Program-made: the position numbers and the translations under genes | Source of the DNA: Bugulina stolonifera | Taxonomy: Eukaryota > Bryozoa > Gymnolaemata > Cheilostomatida > Bugulidae | Direction: 5' to 3' | Length of the DNA: 64,000 nt | Assembly: GCA_935421135.1 (NCBI GenBank) | Contig: OW285191.1 | Coordinates: forward strand, 16,322,700-16,386,699 | The notes under the pieces: generated by a model | The model's database searches: none | What the model was told of the DNA's origin: nothing | Seen by the model: only the letters and a program-made list of their open reading frames with translations | In this document: in pieces, positions 39,601 to 50,900 of the stretch | Layout: the number at the start of each line of letters is the position of its first letter | How positions within the stretch are numbered: the stretch's first letter is position 1

Positions 39601-42600
39601 AATAGCTATATAATACAGGTACATGTATACAGTGTCTGTATGGTACATGTAATTATATCAGTAGTTGAAATCTAAATTTAGTATGGTACAGATAAGCTGC
39701 TGTCAAGCAAGCTACAAGTATATAAATCATTGATTAGCTGACAAGTTTTTATGTTTGGTATTATAAATGGTTTGTAGAGCGATTATGTGTGATATTGTAT
39801 AGGTGTGTTTAGATAGGGGAGAGTATATTTGATTTGGATACTAGAGTATTATTTGCTGTTATATAATACATTCTTGTATGACTAGTTGCATCTACTACCT
39901 TTCCAGTTGTGTAGTGATTCTGTGTGCCAAGTGATACACACTGGATAGAGTGTGACAGTGTGTAATAGGTACTTATACCATACTTACATTACACAATCCC
40001 CATAATATGATACATTAAACTAATAATTATGTGTATAATATTCACACTTGAGAGAAGTCATATGCTAGCTGACTAATTTGCACACCAGGGAGTTGTGTTT
40101 GCTGTTATGTTTGTTTGACGCACAAAGAAGCTTTTCAACCTTTTACCTTGTAGTTTAAAGACCCACCTTTCACAGGATTTAGCCAACTAAAAATTATTTT
40201 ACGGATTCGAATAATAAAAATTGTATTAAACATTTATATGGTTGTGATTTCTCAATATGCCAGTTATGTTTCTTTTAAAGTATTTTATTCACCAATTGAT
40301 CTTTGGTATTTCTATTTATCTTGTGCAGTCAGACACAATACTCTTCCGTTCCTATTAGAGTAGGATTTAACCTAGAAGTTCTGAAGTGGAATAGTTCCAT
40401 TCTATTTCAACAGTAGAGTAGCCTATATTTTTACTGATGATTCTGTAATCCCTATGCTGTGTGATGTTTCACAGCCTGCTACTATATTACTAGTATACTA
40501 ATTGTACATACACATGTGTGATATTATTATGTTATACAAGGATTATTGGTGAACCAATTTACTACACATTTTCTTTTCTAATGTTGAGGCATAAACAAGG
40601 GTGATGCACATTAGAATTGTAACAATGTTACACCATGTAGCTGGAGCCTTCTGTTCATTTATTATGTATGTGGATGAAATGTATGTGTGTGTTGTATCAG
40701 ATTTATCTTACCTTGACAGATTACTGACTCCGAGAATACTGAGCATGTGATATCCTTGGAAACACAGGTGGAATCCCTTGGAATAACTGGCAAGGCCTTG
40801 TACTACCACCTGAACAGGGTACTAGAGGAGAGAGACTTGTATATTGAGGTAATATTCATATATATACCAACATGTTTTATACATGTATATCATTACTTTG
40901 TATGCTGATCCAGTATATTTCTGAAACTCAGTTTGTATTTTGCTGTTACGTACTACAGCAGGCAATGTATTGATCACCATTAGCTGTGTTCAACTTCAAT
41001 TTAACTAAAATATCCAAAGTTAGTATCAAACTGATGGAGGAGGGAGTTTTGCCTGCAGTGTTCCTTCTAATTTCTATCACTTCCCTGATATCCTTAGGCT
41101 AGTAGTTTCCAATTCCTTGTTGTGTCATGTTATGTTTCCTTATTTTATCTGTATGTTTATGTCCATGTAGGTACTTGGTTAAATATTAAAATATTTTCCT
41201 GTAAGCAACAACTACACTTAATTTTATGTAAATATGTAGGCCTATAATGTACAGCAGCCGAAATTCTTTACCCATAAGCTTATAATTTACGTTTAAATCG
41301 TTATTAATGTTACTTTGTAACAACTTTTCCAGACCATCGTCAGGCCTAGACAACAGCATGCTCGTGTTCTTATCGTAGTATATTGCGCCACCGTAGGTAA
41401 AATACCGAGTCCTAACAGTGGTGAAACTTCCCTATTTGATCGGTTCTCTTTAGACAAGCCAAGATTTTCTGCTATCTGAACTCAGCTCAAAGCCAAGAAG
41501 TGTAATATATGTGAACATTATATTCATTGATAGGAAGCAGCAAGGGCTACTGTAGATAGTGAACTGTACCTGGCAGAACTAGATGAACTGAGGGCACAGA
41601 ATGTGGCGTCCCCTACTTCACCAGAGAAACACCATATTGTGGTGGAACTGGCCGAGGAAAAGGCCAAAGTGAGAAGACTTCGTATGGAAGTGTAAGTAGA
41701 AATAGAGGCAGTGGACATTGTCCACTTCTAATCCATGTGGAGCGGACTGTTTGTGTTTTGTCTTTACCCTGTACTGAGCTATAAAGTGTTTACCTAGCTA
41801 TCCTCCAATCCACTTTGAAAAGGTTTCTATTCTCCATTTCTATTAATCGTGTGTGCTACTGTGGGTAGTGATAGTGTATAAGAGTATAGGTACACCAACT
41901 GTAAGTAGGTTTAGGTTGAAGGTTTAATTTTAAGCTGGGGTTGTTACCATTAGGGTATATAACACTGATATAGATAGCCTAAATGTGTTCTAACATACAT
42001 GATCATCCCCTAATAAGGGAGATGATTCCCAACCCACTATAGCCACATAGATGCTAAGTAGCAAAGGGCACCTTCACTTACATGTAGCTAGTTAGATGAT
42101 TGTTGCATAACTATTATAGATGTTACTATTATAGATATCACATTAAATTCTGTTTCTTTGTGTAGATGTATTAATGCTTTACCTGTTACACATTGCAGTG
42201 AAAAAGAAAGGTAATTGTATTAATTATGCCTTTTATCTAGCTGTCCATTTTACACTCCTTTGATTGTTAACTTTAGCTTAAGTTTCAGGCCCTGCTGCAG
42301 TGGGAGAAGGTAGCTATATAGTTCAACCCTTCCCTTTACTCATTGGGCCAAGAAACTTGAACTATGCTCTGCTCTTTTTCGTTAGTAATTATTTGTAGGA
42401 GAATTTTTTGTTCCAATTCTAATTTTTTGTTGTTTATCTAATCTAACAGCAGCGAGTATTGGAGGCAGCTGCTGACTCTACATGCCTAGTATTAGCTAAC
42501 AGAAAGTTAATTTGTAATCTCTTGCAGTGATGACATATTCCGACTCTACCTTGTTGAGCGACTTAAGAATTAGAGTTAAATTAATGTGTCTTATTGAACT

Positions 42601-45316
42601 AATTATCTCCTGGGAGTTGTCCTATAATCAGCTGACTAATTAATACCATCTATTATAATATTATCTACATACTATAGCCTACAGTCTAGCCTATCTACTA
42701 CTAAACTATTTCTTGAAGAGGTCAAATGCTAACAAGCTGTCTTATCATTTGTTCACGACCTCTACACCAAATTGATCTCTCTCACACACATTTCTCCTCA
42801 TATGTATATATTGTACTCAAAACAGTCTATTCTGTTAAAGACTTGTATTGGCTGGACACATCTTTCTATTTCATTGCACTAGTAGGCAGTAGAACACACA
42901 CCACACCCTGTCTGGGCACACTACATTGCCACCACTTGCAGCTTGCTATCAGACTGGCCGTAGACTATTTTTGTAACAAACCTTACAATCATCTACCATG
43001 TACCTACAGTAAATTTATATTCTTGTATCTTGGATACCACTAATAGTGGATGGTAGAACATTCTGTGACATGGTAGAAGATGTTGTTACTTAACTTTCAT
43101 CCCACTAACACTCTACTAAGACCTCCACCTCTCATAGAAAGCACACATAACATGTATTATACATACTGGATACCAGTGGAAGCATGCATTGACCTGTCAC
43201 ACCCCCTATACATGTGATTATATGTAGCCTGTGTACCTTTATTTCTAGGGAGGAAAGATCTGATCAGACTGAGGATCTAAAGGCAGAATGTACAGAACTC
43301 AAGGGGATAGTATCTAAATTACAGGCTGAGGTAGGTTACTCGGTCTACAGCATGCGCCCACCCCACTTTATATCTATTGGTGTCCTTTTTTCATCCTATG
43401 AGAAGGAGATGATATCAAACCTAGTCTAGAAAGGCTTGGAGCTTGTGTAAAATGATGTAACCACAAGTATATACTATGTTATATGTTTATAATGGATGAA
43501 CAATTGATATAATTTTACTCATCATTGTGTAACTCACTCCTAGTGTTTATATAGATTATAGACCATGATGTTCATTTATCACCCTTGTTAGTGTAACCTG
43601 ATTATCAGGGTCCACATGCCACACTCACCTATCACCTATTCACAAGCTTTTGATAATCACTATAACTATTATATAGTTAGTAGGAGTTGTCTGCCCATTG
43701 TGCGTACATGTAATTGCTATATTGTGAACCCTCTATCTTGTATCTGCTGTAGAACAAGAGTCTGACTCAAGACGCCCGCTCAGCAAGGTCATACAGAGAC
43801 GAGTTGGACATTGTGAAGGAGAAGGCACTGAAGGTCGACAAGCTGGAGAGACAACTCCAGTCATTCAAAGATAAGATGCATGAACTAGATTTCTATAAAG
43901 CTCGTGTGGACGTAAGTAATGATGGACGTACTGGAACTAATTGTATAGTGGATACACCAGTGCTAGTACGATGGTGGATACACCAGTGCTAGTACGATGG
44001 TGGATACACCAGTGCTAGTACGATGGTCTCCACATGTTACTTATGAAAAATTTCGATCTTCATAAGTTATAGTACTCTTCACATGCTGGAGGTCATAAAT
44101 ACACATGTATATTATGTGTTATAATACTCACTATCTTACTCAGTGTTTTATGGTCATATTCCCTGGTCTATCAATATAATCAGTAGTTATACTATCATGT
44201 GTAACAACTAATGATTAAATACTATCAGTTTGTGAATCATATCATGACATACATAACCATAAAAACTACTTCCCTTCCTCCCTTCCTTATCAGATGTGTT
44301 ACATTATAAATTATAAACTCATAAACCTAATAGCTGTATGTTATATACAGTGGTGCTAGTGGGTATTGGGCTATCACTTTCTGTATTTACCTTTCACTTA
44401 CTTACTACCTACAATATACTTCTAGCTTACTTAGCTAATGACTTACAGTCTGCTGTTATCAATGGCATGCTGGTGAAATACTGCTAGACTATATTGTGAT
44501 AGAAATATTAGATTGATGGTTACAACCCCATGACAGATTTAACTGGGTGTATTATACATCTATTATATAACTAGCATACAAGTACATGTAAATGGTATAT
44601 AGCACAAATTATTATAATATATCTGCAATATGCAACTGGAATGAAAGCAGTCTTGCCTACCCCAACAGTAGCATACAATGTATTTCACAATGTTAGTGGA
44701 CCTGATAGAGATTATTATTCTGTAGATTAGATGTTTTATATGAGTCATATTACTTCATGTACCTCACGATTGTGTTGACCATAGCATTGTTCATTAATTG
44801 TTCATCTGTACTGACCATGGCATGGTGATAGATCATTTCCCATGAGATATCTATCAATATATTCATAGACTTGAATTAATGACTTCAAAGAAAAAACCTT
44901 CATTAGCTTTTTAAATTGAATGCTTAATGGTATTGGGGGTAGGATATGATAATATAGTTCACTATTATTGTGGTGTCCTATATCAATGGAAGAATACAGT
45001 AAGTAAGGTAATATAGACCATAGGTATTATAGGTTCCATATTATATAAGGCAAACAAACCTATTATAAGGGAAAATAAAATAAAAAGCTTTCACATAATA
45101 CACATAATATTTTGGGTGAGGTTTAGTAGTGAACTTGATTTCGGAGTTGGTATTTCCTCTAAGAGGGAAAATATTTCTGAAAGTCCATTATCTACCAAAC
45201 ATTTGTACCATTACAGGAGCTGAGAGAAGACAACAAGATACTGATTGAGACCAAGGTAATGCTGGAGGACCAATTGGCAACAAGCCAGCAAAGAGTGGAA
45301 ACAATAATAGAGCTAG
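33624..45316 (+). CDS. CCDC88 (girdin/Daple) family gene, exons 1-11: HOOK-like domain and first coiled coil
   Basis: Exons 33624-33686, 34512-34627, 36602-36716, 37405-37474, 38434-38579, 38875-38922, 40720-40848, 41534-41691, 43249-43330, 43753-43911 and 45217-45316 join in phase (about 395 residues). The start matches the family N-terminus, with LTSPLVAW at residues 14-21, and LLILGCAIQC belongs to the HOOK-like fold (about 1-170). From about 260 the coiled coil carries the signature blocks VELAEEKAKVRRLR, DARSARSYRDELD and LDFYKARVD, then LREDNKIL and TKVMLEDQL. These are nearly the vertebrate CCDC88 wording, which excludes generic Hook or myosin relatives. In vertebrates these proteins link actin, microtubules and dynein to trimeric G-protein, Dishevelled and receptor tyrosine kinase signalling. 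A single copy here cannot be assigned to A, B or C. The last exon leaves one base of a codon, completed by the exon at 54927 beyond the retrotransposon. Confidence 0.93.
35979..36040. repeat. 35-bp direct duplication in CCDC88 intron 2
   Basis: Two near-identical copies of TGACACACTCC(G/A)GCAGGTGTCTACTC start at 35981 and 36016. This is a small intronic duplication with one visible substitution. Confidence 0.8.
37495..37562. repeat. 39-bp direct duplication in CCDC88 intron 4
   Basis: The block CATAGAGCAGGTACCATACC plus CTAACTGTT occurs twice, starting at 37495 and 37534, just inside the intron after the exon ending at 37474. The copies are identical over the block. Confidence 0.85.
38923..40719. 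other. CCDC88 intron 6
   Basis: 1.8 kb of AT-rich intronic sequence. The open frame at 39111-39386 has no splice or similarity support. Nothing else was recognised. Confidence 0.5.
41692..43248. other. CCDC88 intron 8
   Basis: 1.6 kb of intron without recognised features. The 105-codon open frame near 42726-43043 has neither family resemblance nor exon signals. Confidence 0.5.
43949..44026. repeat. Three exact tandem copies of a 26-bp unit
   Basis: The unit TGGATACACCAGTGCTAGTA plus CGATGG is repeated three times with starts at 43949, 43975 and 44001, just after the donor of the exon ending at 43911. The copies are identical as read, indicating a recent expansion that may be length-variable between individuals. 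Confidence 0.92.
44027..45216. other. Rest of CCDC88 intron 10
   Basis: About 1.2 kb of AT-rich intron downstream of the 26-bp repeat. No coding or structured element was recognised. Confidence 0.5.
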
Positions 45317-45789
45317 GTAAGACAACTCCTTCATTCATCTCACTGCCACCTTACAATAGTCATGGTAATGGTAATGTAGGTTAGTTAGAATTACAGGCTA
45401 GCTTGCACTACTATTACTAGTCTATTATAGCTGTGATTGCACTGAAATCCTGGTGAATGCATTAGATTTCAGGCAAAGTTTTGATAAGGTCTGTCATTGC
45501 AAGTGTTTGTGGCTGGATGGAAGTGATATCTGTGATGAAACTTATTCCCTGGTTTGGTTGTTTCATTGTTAAAGTGACAAATATCCTTGGGGCTGATTGG
45601 AAACTGTGCCTAATAGTTTAATAAATAATTACTGGAATGTGTAATTTCTCCTTGATGTTATGTGATGTACATGTATATAGGCCTACATACTGTTACTGTA
45701 TGTGTATACACTGTGCAGTTATACAATTTGTTGGAAACAAGCCAGTTTTTATTATTAGGAATGTTTTTAGTAACTGATGGATGTGATGT

Positions 45790-45900
45790 TGTGTGTATAC
45801 CAGTAGTAGTGGTAGTAATACCAGTAGTAGGACTAGTGGTATTAGTGGCAGGACTACTAGCAGTAGCAATAGTGATAGTACTAGTAGCAATAGTAGTCAC
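45790..45900. repeat. AGT-type imperfect trinucleotide tract
   Basis: About 110 bases of degenerate AGT/GTA triplets (AGTAGTAGTGGTAGTAATAC and similar). It produces repetitive open frames on both strands (Val/Ile-rich on plus, Thr/Ile-rich on minus) that are not genes. It lies in CCDC88 intron 11, upstream of the retrotransposon. Confidence 0.8.
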
Positions 45901-46029
45901 AATACCAAGGTTTCTAAACTTACCCTGTGGCCGATGAGCCAACATGTAATAGTATAAGCTAGCAATTTGACTGTCTGGGTATCTGCTGTGAGATGATAAA
46001 GCTTTTTCGTGTAAATTAGTACATGCATA

Positions 46030-46097
46030 GTGTACATCAGTACGTGTATAGTGTTCGTCAGTACGTGCATACTGTACGTCAGTATGTGTATAGTGTA
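46030..46097. repeat. 21-bp minisatellite, left part, interrupted by the retrotransposon
   Basis: Units of 21 bases (GTGTACATCAGTACGTGTATA-type) occupy 46030-46050, 46051-46071 and 46072-46092, followed by the first five bases GTGTA of a further unit at 46093-46097. There the BEL/Pao element begins. Two more units lie on the far side at 54870-54911. Confidence 0.9.
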
Positions 46098-46945
46098 TGT
46101 AGTAGAACCCAGTATTGTCATATACCTCCCCTTGTTATTGCTATACATAATAATATACTAGATGCGCATACCACACAGCATATTGCAATCAATTTAGAAG
46201 TAAACAAAACAATAGTGTCAAACATCTGACTGCTGCCCACAGGATATGATTCAACTGCTTGCATCAACAGGAAGGCTGGGGGTGATGATTCCACAAGGGC
46301 TGACTAAAGGGCCATCTTTTGGGATTGGCTGGAAACGATGGTGCAATTATTTTGGCCAATGGGATGAAAATGATGCAAGTATTTTTTAGACTATGACGCT
46401 CCTTTTTTGTTCTGGTAGAAAGACTGATTTTCCTGGGCAGTGGGCTTTTGAACATCTAGAGAGCAAGTTGCACTAATTTTTGCTAACATACGTATTTCTA
46501 TAAATCTTCTAATTTTAAAAGTGCCTACTCATACAATATTATAAAAAGCAAGCAAAGGAGAACAAAAGGTCAGTTATATTATTATCATTTTATTAATAAG
46601 CGCATTTTATATAATAATGGATGCTCTTGTGTGTAACACCTCTTTGGATTTTACCTTCATTGTGCTATCTGGCAAATATTATTATGAGCTGTATTTACAA
46701 TATTCCTATTATTATTGTAATCAAATGTCTATGCATTCTGCTGTATTTTATATGCTCTGTAATTACATTACAGACTTCACGGTGTTGGTCTACAAGCTAA
46801 TGTGTTATCTGTGGAAGTTGGATTAATATAAATAAACATTAAAATAACTGCTTCTTACAACAACTACACTTGTGGCGGCATCAGTTAAAGTTTCACGTCC
46901 TCCATTTAAGTGCTTGCGGGTTTCTAGCAGACCCAAACTGCTATA
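46098..46945 (+). repeat. 5' LTR of the BEL/Pao element
   Basis: 848 bases, beginning TGTAGTAGAACCC and ending AAACTGCTATA. The ends form an imperfect terminal inverted pair (TGTAGTA / TGCTATA). A TATA-like stretch TATTATAAAAAG lies near 46538-46548 and an AATAAA at 46831-46836, fitting U3 promoter and polyadenylation roles. Small open frames inside the LTR are not genes. Every compared stretch matches the 3' LTR exactly at a constant offset of 7888. Confidence 0.93.
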
Positions 46946-47911
46946 GTGAAGTCTTTTCTTTCGGGAGGAGATAACTACACCACAAACGATATTACTTCAC
47001 AACAAGGAACTAAGTCAATTACACCACAAACAATATTACTTCACAACAAGGAACTAAGTCAATTTACTCCAACTATTCGGAGCGTCCCTGACACCTAATA
47101 TATTCTTCGTCAACCAATAGTCAGCAGATTCTGACCAATTAGCGGACTTACCTCAGCGAGGGTCAGCCATACTGACCAAGCGATTATTGGACTTACCGCA
47201 ATTACATGTCATTTACTCCACTCTTTTGGAGCGTCCCGACAACCTATTCATCACAACTACTTGTCATTTACTCCACCCTTCTGGAGCGTCCCGACAAATT
47301 ACACCAGAGTATTATTCAACATTGATGACACAAATATTTCCCAGACAGCCAACTAACTCAACACTAGCGTAACCACAAGTGATCAACACATCAAGGATTC
47401 TCCAACAGAGAAGACTAGCTAAGTAGTATTCAGTGTTCTATTTATTAACATTGTATTTTGTCACTATTATTAACATTCAGTTCAATATCTATCGAGATTG
47501 TGTGAGAATATCACATAACAACACCTCAACATAATTATTGTGTAGTACATCTCATAAATTATCTTTTGAACAAAAAAAAAACAAACAACTATAACCTACC
47601 TGTAAACTGAACAGGGGCCGGTCTATCTACCAGAGCAGAATAAAAGAGCAAAATTTTAATTGTTATCGGCAAGCGCGTGTACCCATTTTTCAATAAGTTG
47701 CATCATCTACTCCAGCTTTGTGGGCTGCTAGACCCAATCCAGTGTACATTATAACAGGCAGGCTGGGTCGGATATTTGTGGTCTGCAGTCAGCTGTAAGT
47801 TTTTGTTTTGTTTGCATATCTAATTAGTGAATAAGTTTACTACACCAGTATGCATATTTTACAGTAATTAATAACATATCACTCACTATATTTGTCATCT
47901 TGAATGATACT
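46946..47911 (+). other. 5' leader of the BEL/Pao element
   Basis: About 970 bases of untranslated leader. It begins GTGAAGTC, with no evident tRNA-complementary TGG primer site. It contains a 44-bp tandem duplication (46977-47064, one mismatch) and three copies of a CTCC-(8 nt)-GGAG hairpin motif followed by CGTCCC at 47067-47082, 47216-47231 and 47271-47286. These may be RNA packaging or dimerisation structures; that role is inference. Confidence 0.7.
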
Positions 47912-50900
47912 ATGGCATCCAATGTGAGTTTGATTGATCTGGATGATCCAGAGCAACACACAGCTCATAAACAATATGATATTTCTAATAGAAGGACCAG
48001 GCCTGCCCGCGATACTAGAGTATCACAGCTGGGCATTGAGAGCCAAAAGAATGAATTGGCATTTTCATTATACGCTGCAATAAAAAAAGATTTGAGAGCA
48101 GTGGACAGTATTTTTAAACAGTGTTGTAACAATCCCTCTCTTGAAACTTTTAACATTGGCATTAGCGATGTTGAAACTAAAGCTGAAATAATGACCTCAG
48201 AATATTCCAAGCTATCTCATTTGTCAAATAATAAAGTTGAGAAAAAAGTACAATCCTTCTTCGAGTATTTTATTGGTGAGGTTGGTGCTACTGTTCAGAA
48301 GCTAACCACCAAACGAGATGAGTTGCTTGCCACAGCAGAGGAGGAGTCAAGAGTCGAAAAGGAGGAGCTGGAGAAGTCAAGACTAGAGCAGGAAGAGCGC
48401 GATCTAGAAGAATTCATTGAAGAACGGAGAAGAAGACAGCGGGCTGATCGTGAACATCAGTCATCAGATGAAGGTCTAGGCAGAAAGTATGAGTCCACAC
48501 CCATTCAAATTCAGCAAGTTAACTACCCTCGCATGCCAACAGATGGACCACGTCTTATCAAAGCTCAAGCAATAAACCTGAGCCCATGTGACTCCCCAAG
48601 GTCATCAAGAGTTATGGACAGCATACCGAACCATATCGAACACGATCACAGAACAACCCACAATGATACATCCGACTTAAATACCAGCCTAAGCAAGTTA
48701 GCACAAAATATAGCAATGGGTATAAAAAGTAGTAAAAGAGTAGATATAGAGCCAGAGGTCTTCAGTGGTAACCCACTCGAATACGATGATTGGGAATGTG
48801 ACTTCAACAGCTACCTAGAATCGGCAGGAGTAGAGGACGGTGCTGAGAAAATACGATATCTGAAAAAATATGTCTCTGGACCAGCGAGGGAAGCCATCAA
48901 GGGGCTATTCTATGTGCGAAACAATGAAAGCTACCTACAAGCAAGAGAAAAGTTAAAGGCCAGATTTGGAAACCAGCTGGACGTCGCAAGACACATGAGG
49001 AACAAGCTGGATTCATGGCCAAAAATAGCAGCCAATGACAACAAAGGCTTACAAGAGTATGCAGACTACGCTGAAAACTGTAGGAGTGCAATGAGTTCTC
49101 TGTCAGGGCTAAGGATCCTAGATGACCCTCAAGTCAATGAAAAACTAGCAGGAGTTTTACCAGAATGGACAAGAAGAAAGTGGGCCACGAAAGTCTACAA
49201 AAGCCAGAAGAATGTGGGTGAATACCCTAGCTTCGCCGAGTTCACCACCTTCTTAAATGAGGTGGCAGAAATGCAATCCATACCACTTCTACAAAACCAG
49301 CGCAGGCAAGACCAAGCTCCCAAGGATCAGTATTATAGATCAGGCCCCAAAACTAGGGTGTTCGCTACTCAAAACAACAGTCATAAGGATGCCGGGTGCC
49401 TTTTCTGTACACAGAATCACCACACAACTGATTGTTACGAGCTATCTGAGCGCCCCTATCACCAGCGTATCAAATTTTTACAAGGTCAAAGACTCTGTTT
49501 TGCATGTGGTGAGAGTGGACATGGATCCACCTCTTGTATGAATAGACACAGAATTATCTGCAAGAAATGTAGAAAACCAGGGCACCCCACTTGCTTGCAT
49601 AAACGCAAAGAGGATTGGGATGAAACACCAGGACCAAACCGCTACAAGAATACTCCGCGGCCAATCGATAGTCAAGAGGCTCACACCAAGTCAGCTACAG
49701 CAGAACCGCCAATCACAACTTCTAAGAAGACGACATTCTCGTCAGTTGAAGAAAATGAGTCAGAACAGTGCAATGATGGATTACCAGACTCCCAACCTAC
49801 AAAACATGCAAACAAGAATACACGCTCTGTAGCTCAAGGTAAACTGTTTAACATGGGTATGCCTGTTTATGTCTCTACCAAATCTGACCCGAACAATCAA
49901 GTTCTCGTATATGCCTTCTTTGATTCAGCCTCAGATCATTCCTACGTGACTAAGGACCTCGCCAATCAGCTACAGCCCAGAAAGCTCTGTTCGAAGCCGA
50001 TAGAAGTTGAAACAATGACAGGCGACATTCAGAACAGCCAAGTAACAGAATACGGAGACTTAGTCATCAAAGGATATTTTAATGGAGAAGTTGGGTTGTC
50101 TTCTGCATATGAATGGAACCAAATCCCAAACTCTACAGGGGAATTTGCAGATAACATCAACGTTCAAGAATACGCACACCTCAAACCACTCACAGAACTC
50201 TTACCACCACCAATAGATGCCCCAGTAGGCTTGTTGTTAGGTGCCAACTGTGCATCAGCTCAGTTTCCATTAGAGGCAGTGAGAGGTAGAGAAAATCAGC
50301 CATATGCCATGAGGACAGAATTGGGTTGGGTTGTATTTGGCGTAGAAAATCAAACGAACAAAAAGACAAAGAGCAAGATGACTCAAATAAGCGATGAGGA
50401 AGTTGGAGAAAAAATGATGTCTCAGGAAGACTTCAAATTTCTCGAAATAATGGACCAGCAAACAACCATCACCATTGGAGGCTCGTATCAAATGCCTTTG
50501 CCATTCAAAAAAAGGCCATGTCTGCCAAACAACTTCGAGCAGGCTAAGAAACGGTTAGACTCTCTATACAACCGCTTCAAGAAAGACAAGAACCTGAAAA
50601 AAGAATATACAAACTTTATGAATGACTTGATAGATACAGGGTTAGCCGAGCCAGTCAATGAGATTGACACGCCAAATCCAGGAGAGATGTGGTACATACC
50701 GCATTTTGCTGTTAAACATCCACAGAAGCAAAAGTTAAGAGTAGTCTTTGACTGCAAAGCACAATACGCTGGAACCTCCCTAAATGACCACCTTCTCCAA
50801 GGACCTGATCTGATGAATTCCCTCATAGGAATATTATGCAGATTTAGAAGAGAGTCTATTGCCTTGAGTTGTGATATCCAGAAAATGTTTTATAACTTTC

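Noticed and set aside
41524..41718. Ser-rich minus-strand frame
   Set aside because: It is the antisense shadow of the CCDC88 exon at 41534-41691.
45658..46148. Several Val-, Thr- or Leu-rich open frames on both strands
   Set aside because: They arise from the AGT-type tract and the 21-bp minisatellite rather than from selection for protein.
46264..46455. 63-codon minus-strand frame in the 5' LTR, repeated at 54152-54343
   Set aside because: Both copies are the same LTR segment; no similarity or start context supports a gene.
46617..46826. 69-codon plus-strand frame in the LTR, repeated at 54505-54714
   Set aside because: It lies in LTR regulatory sequence and reads as low-complexity Tyr/Leu-rich translation of AT-rich DNA.
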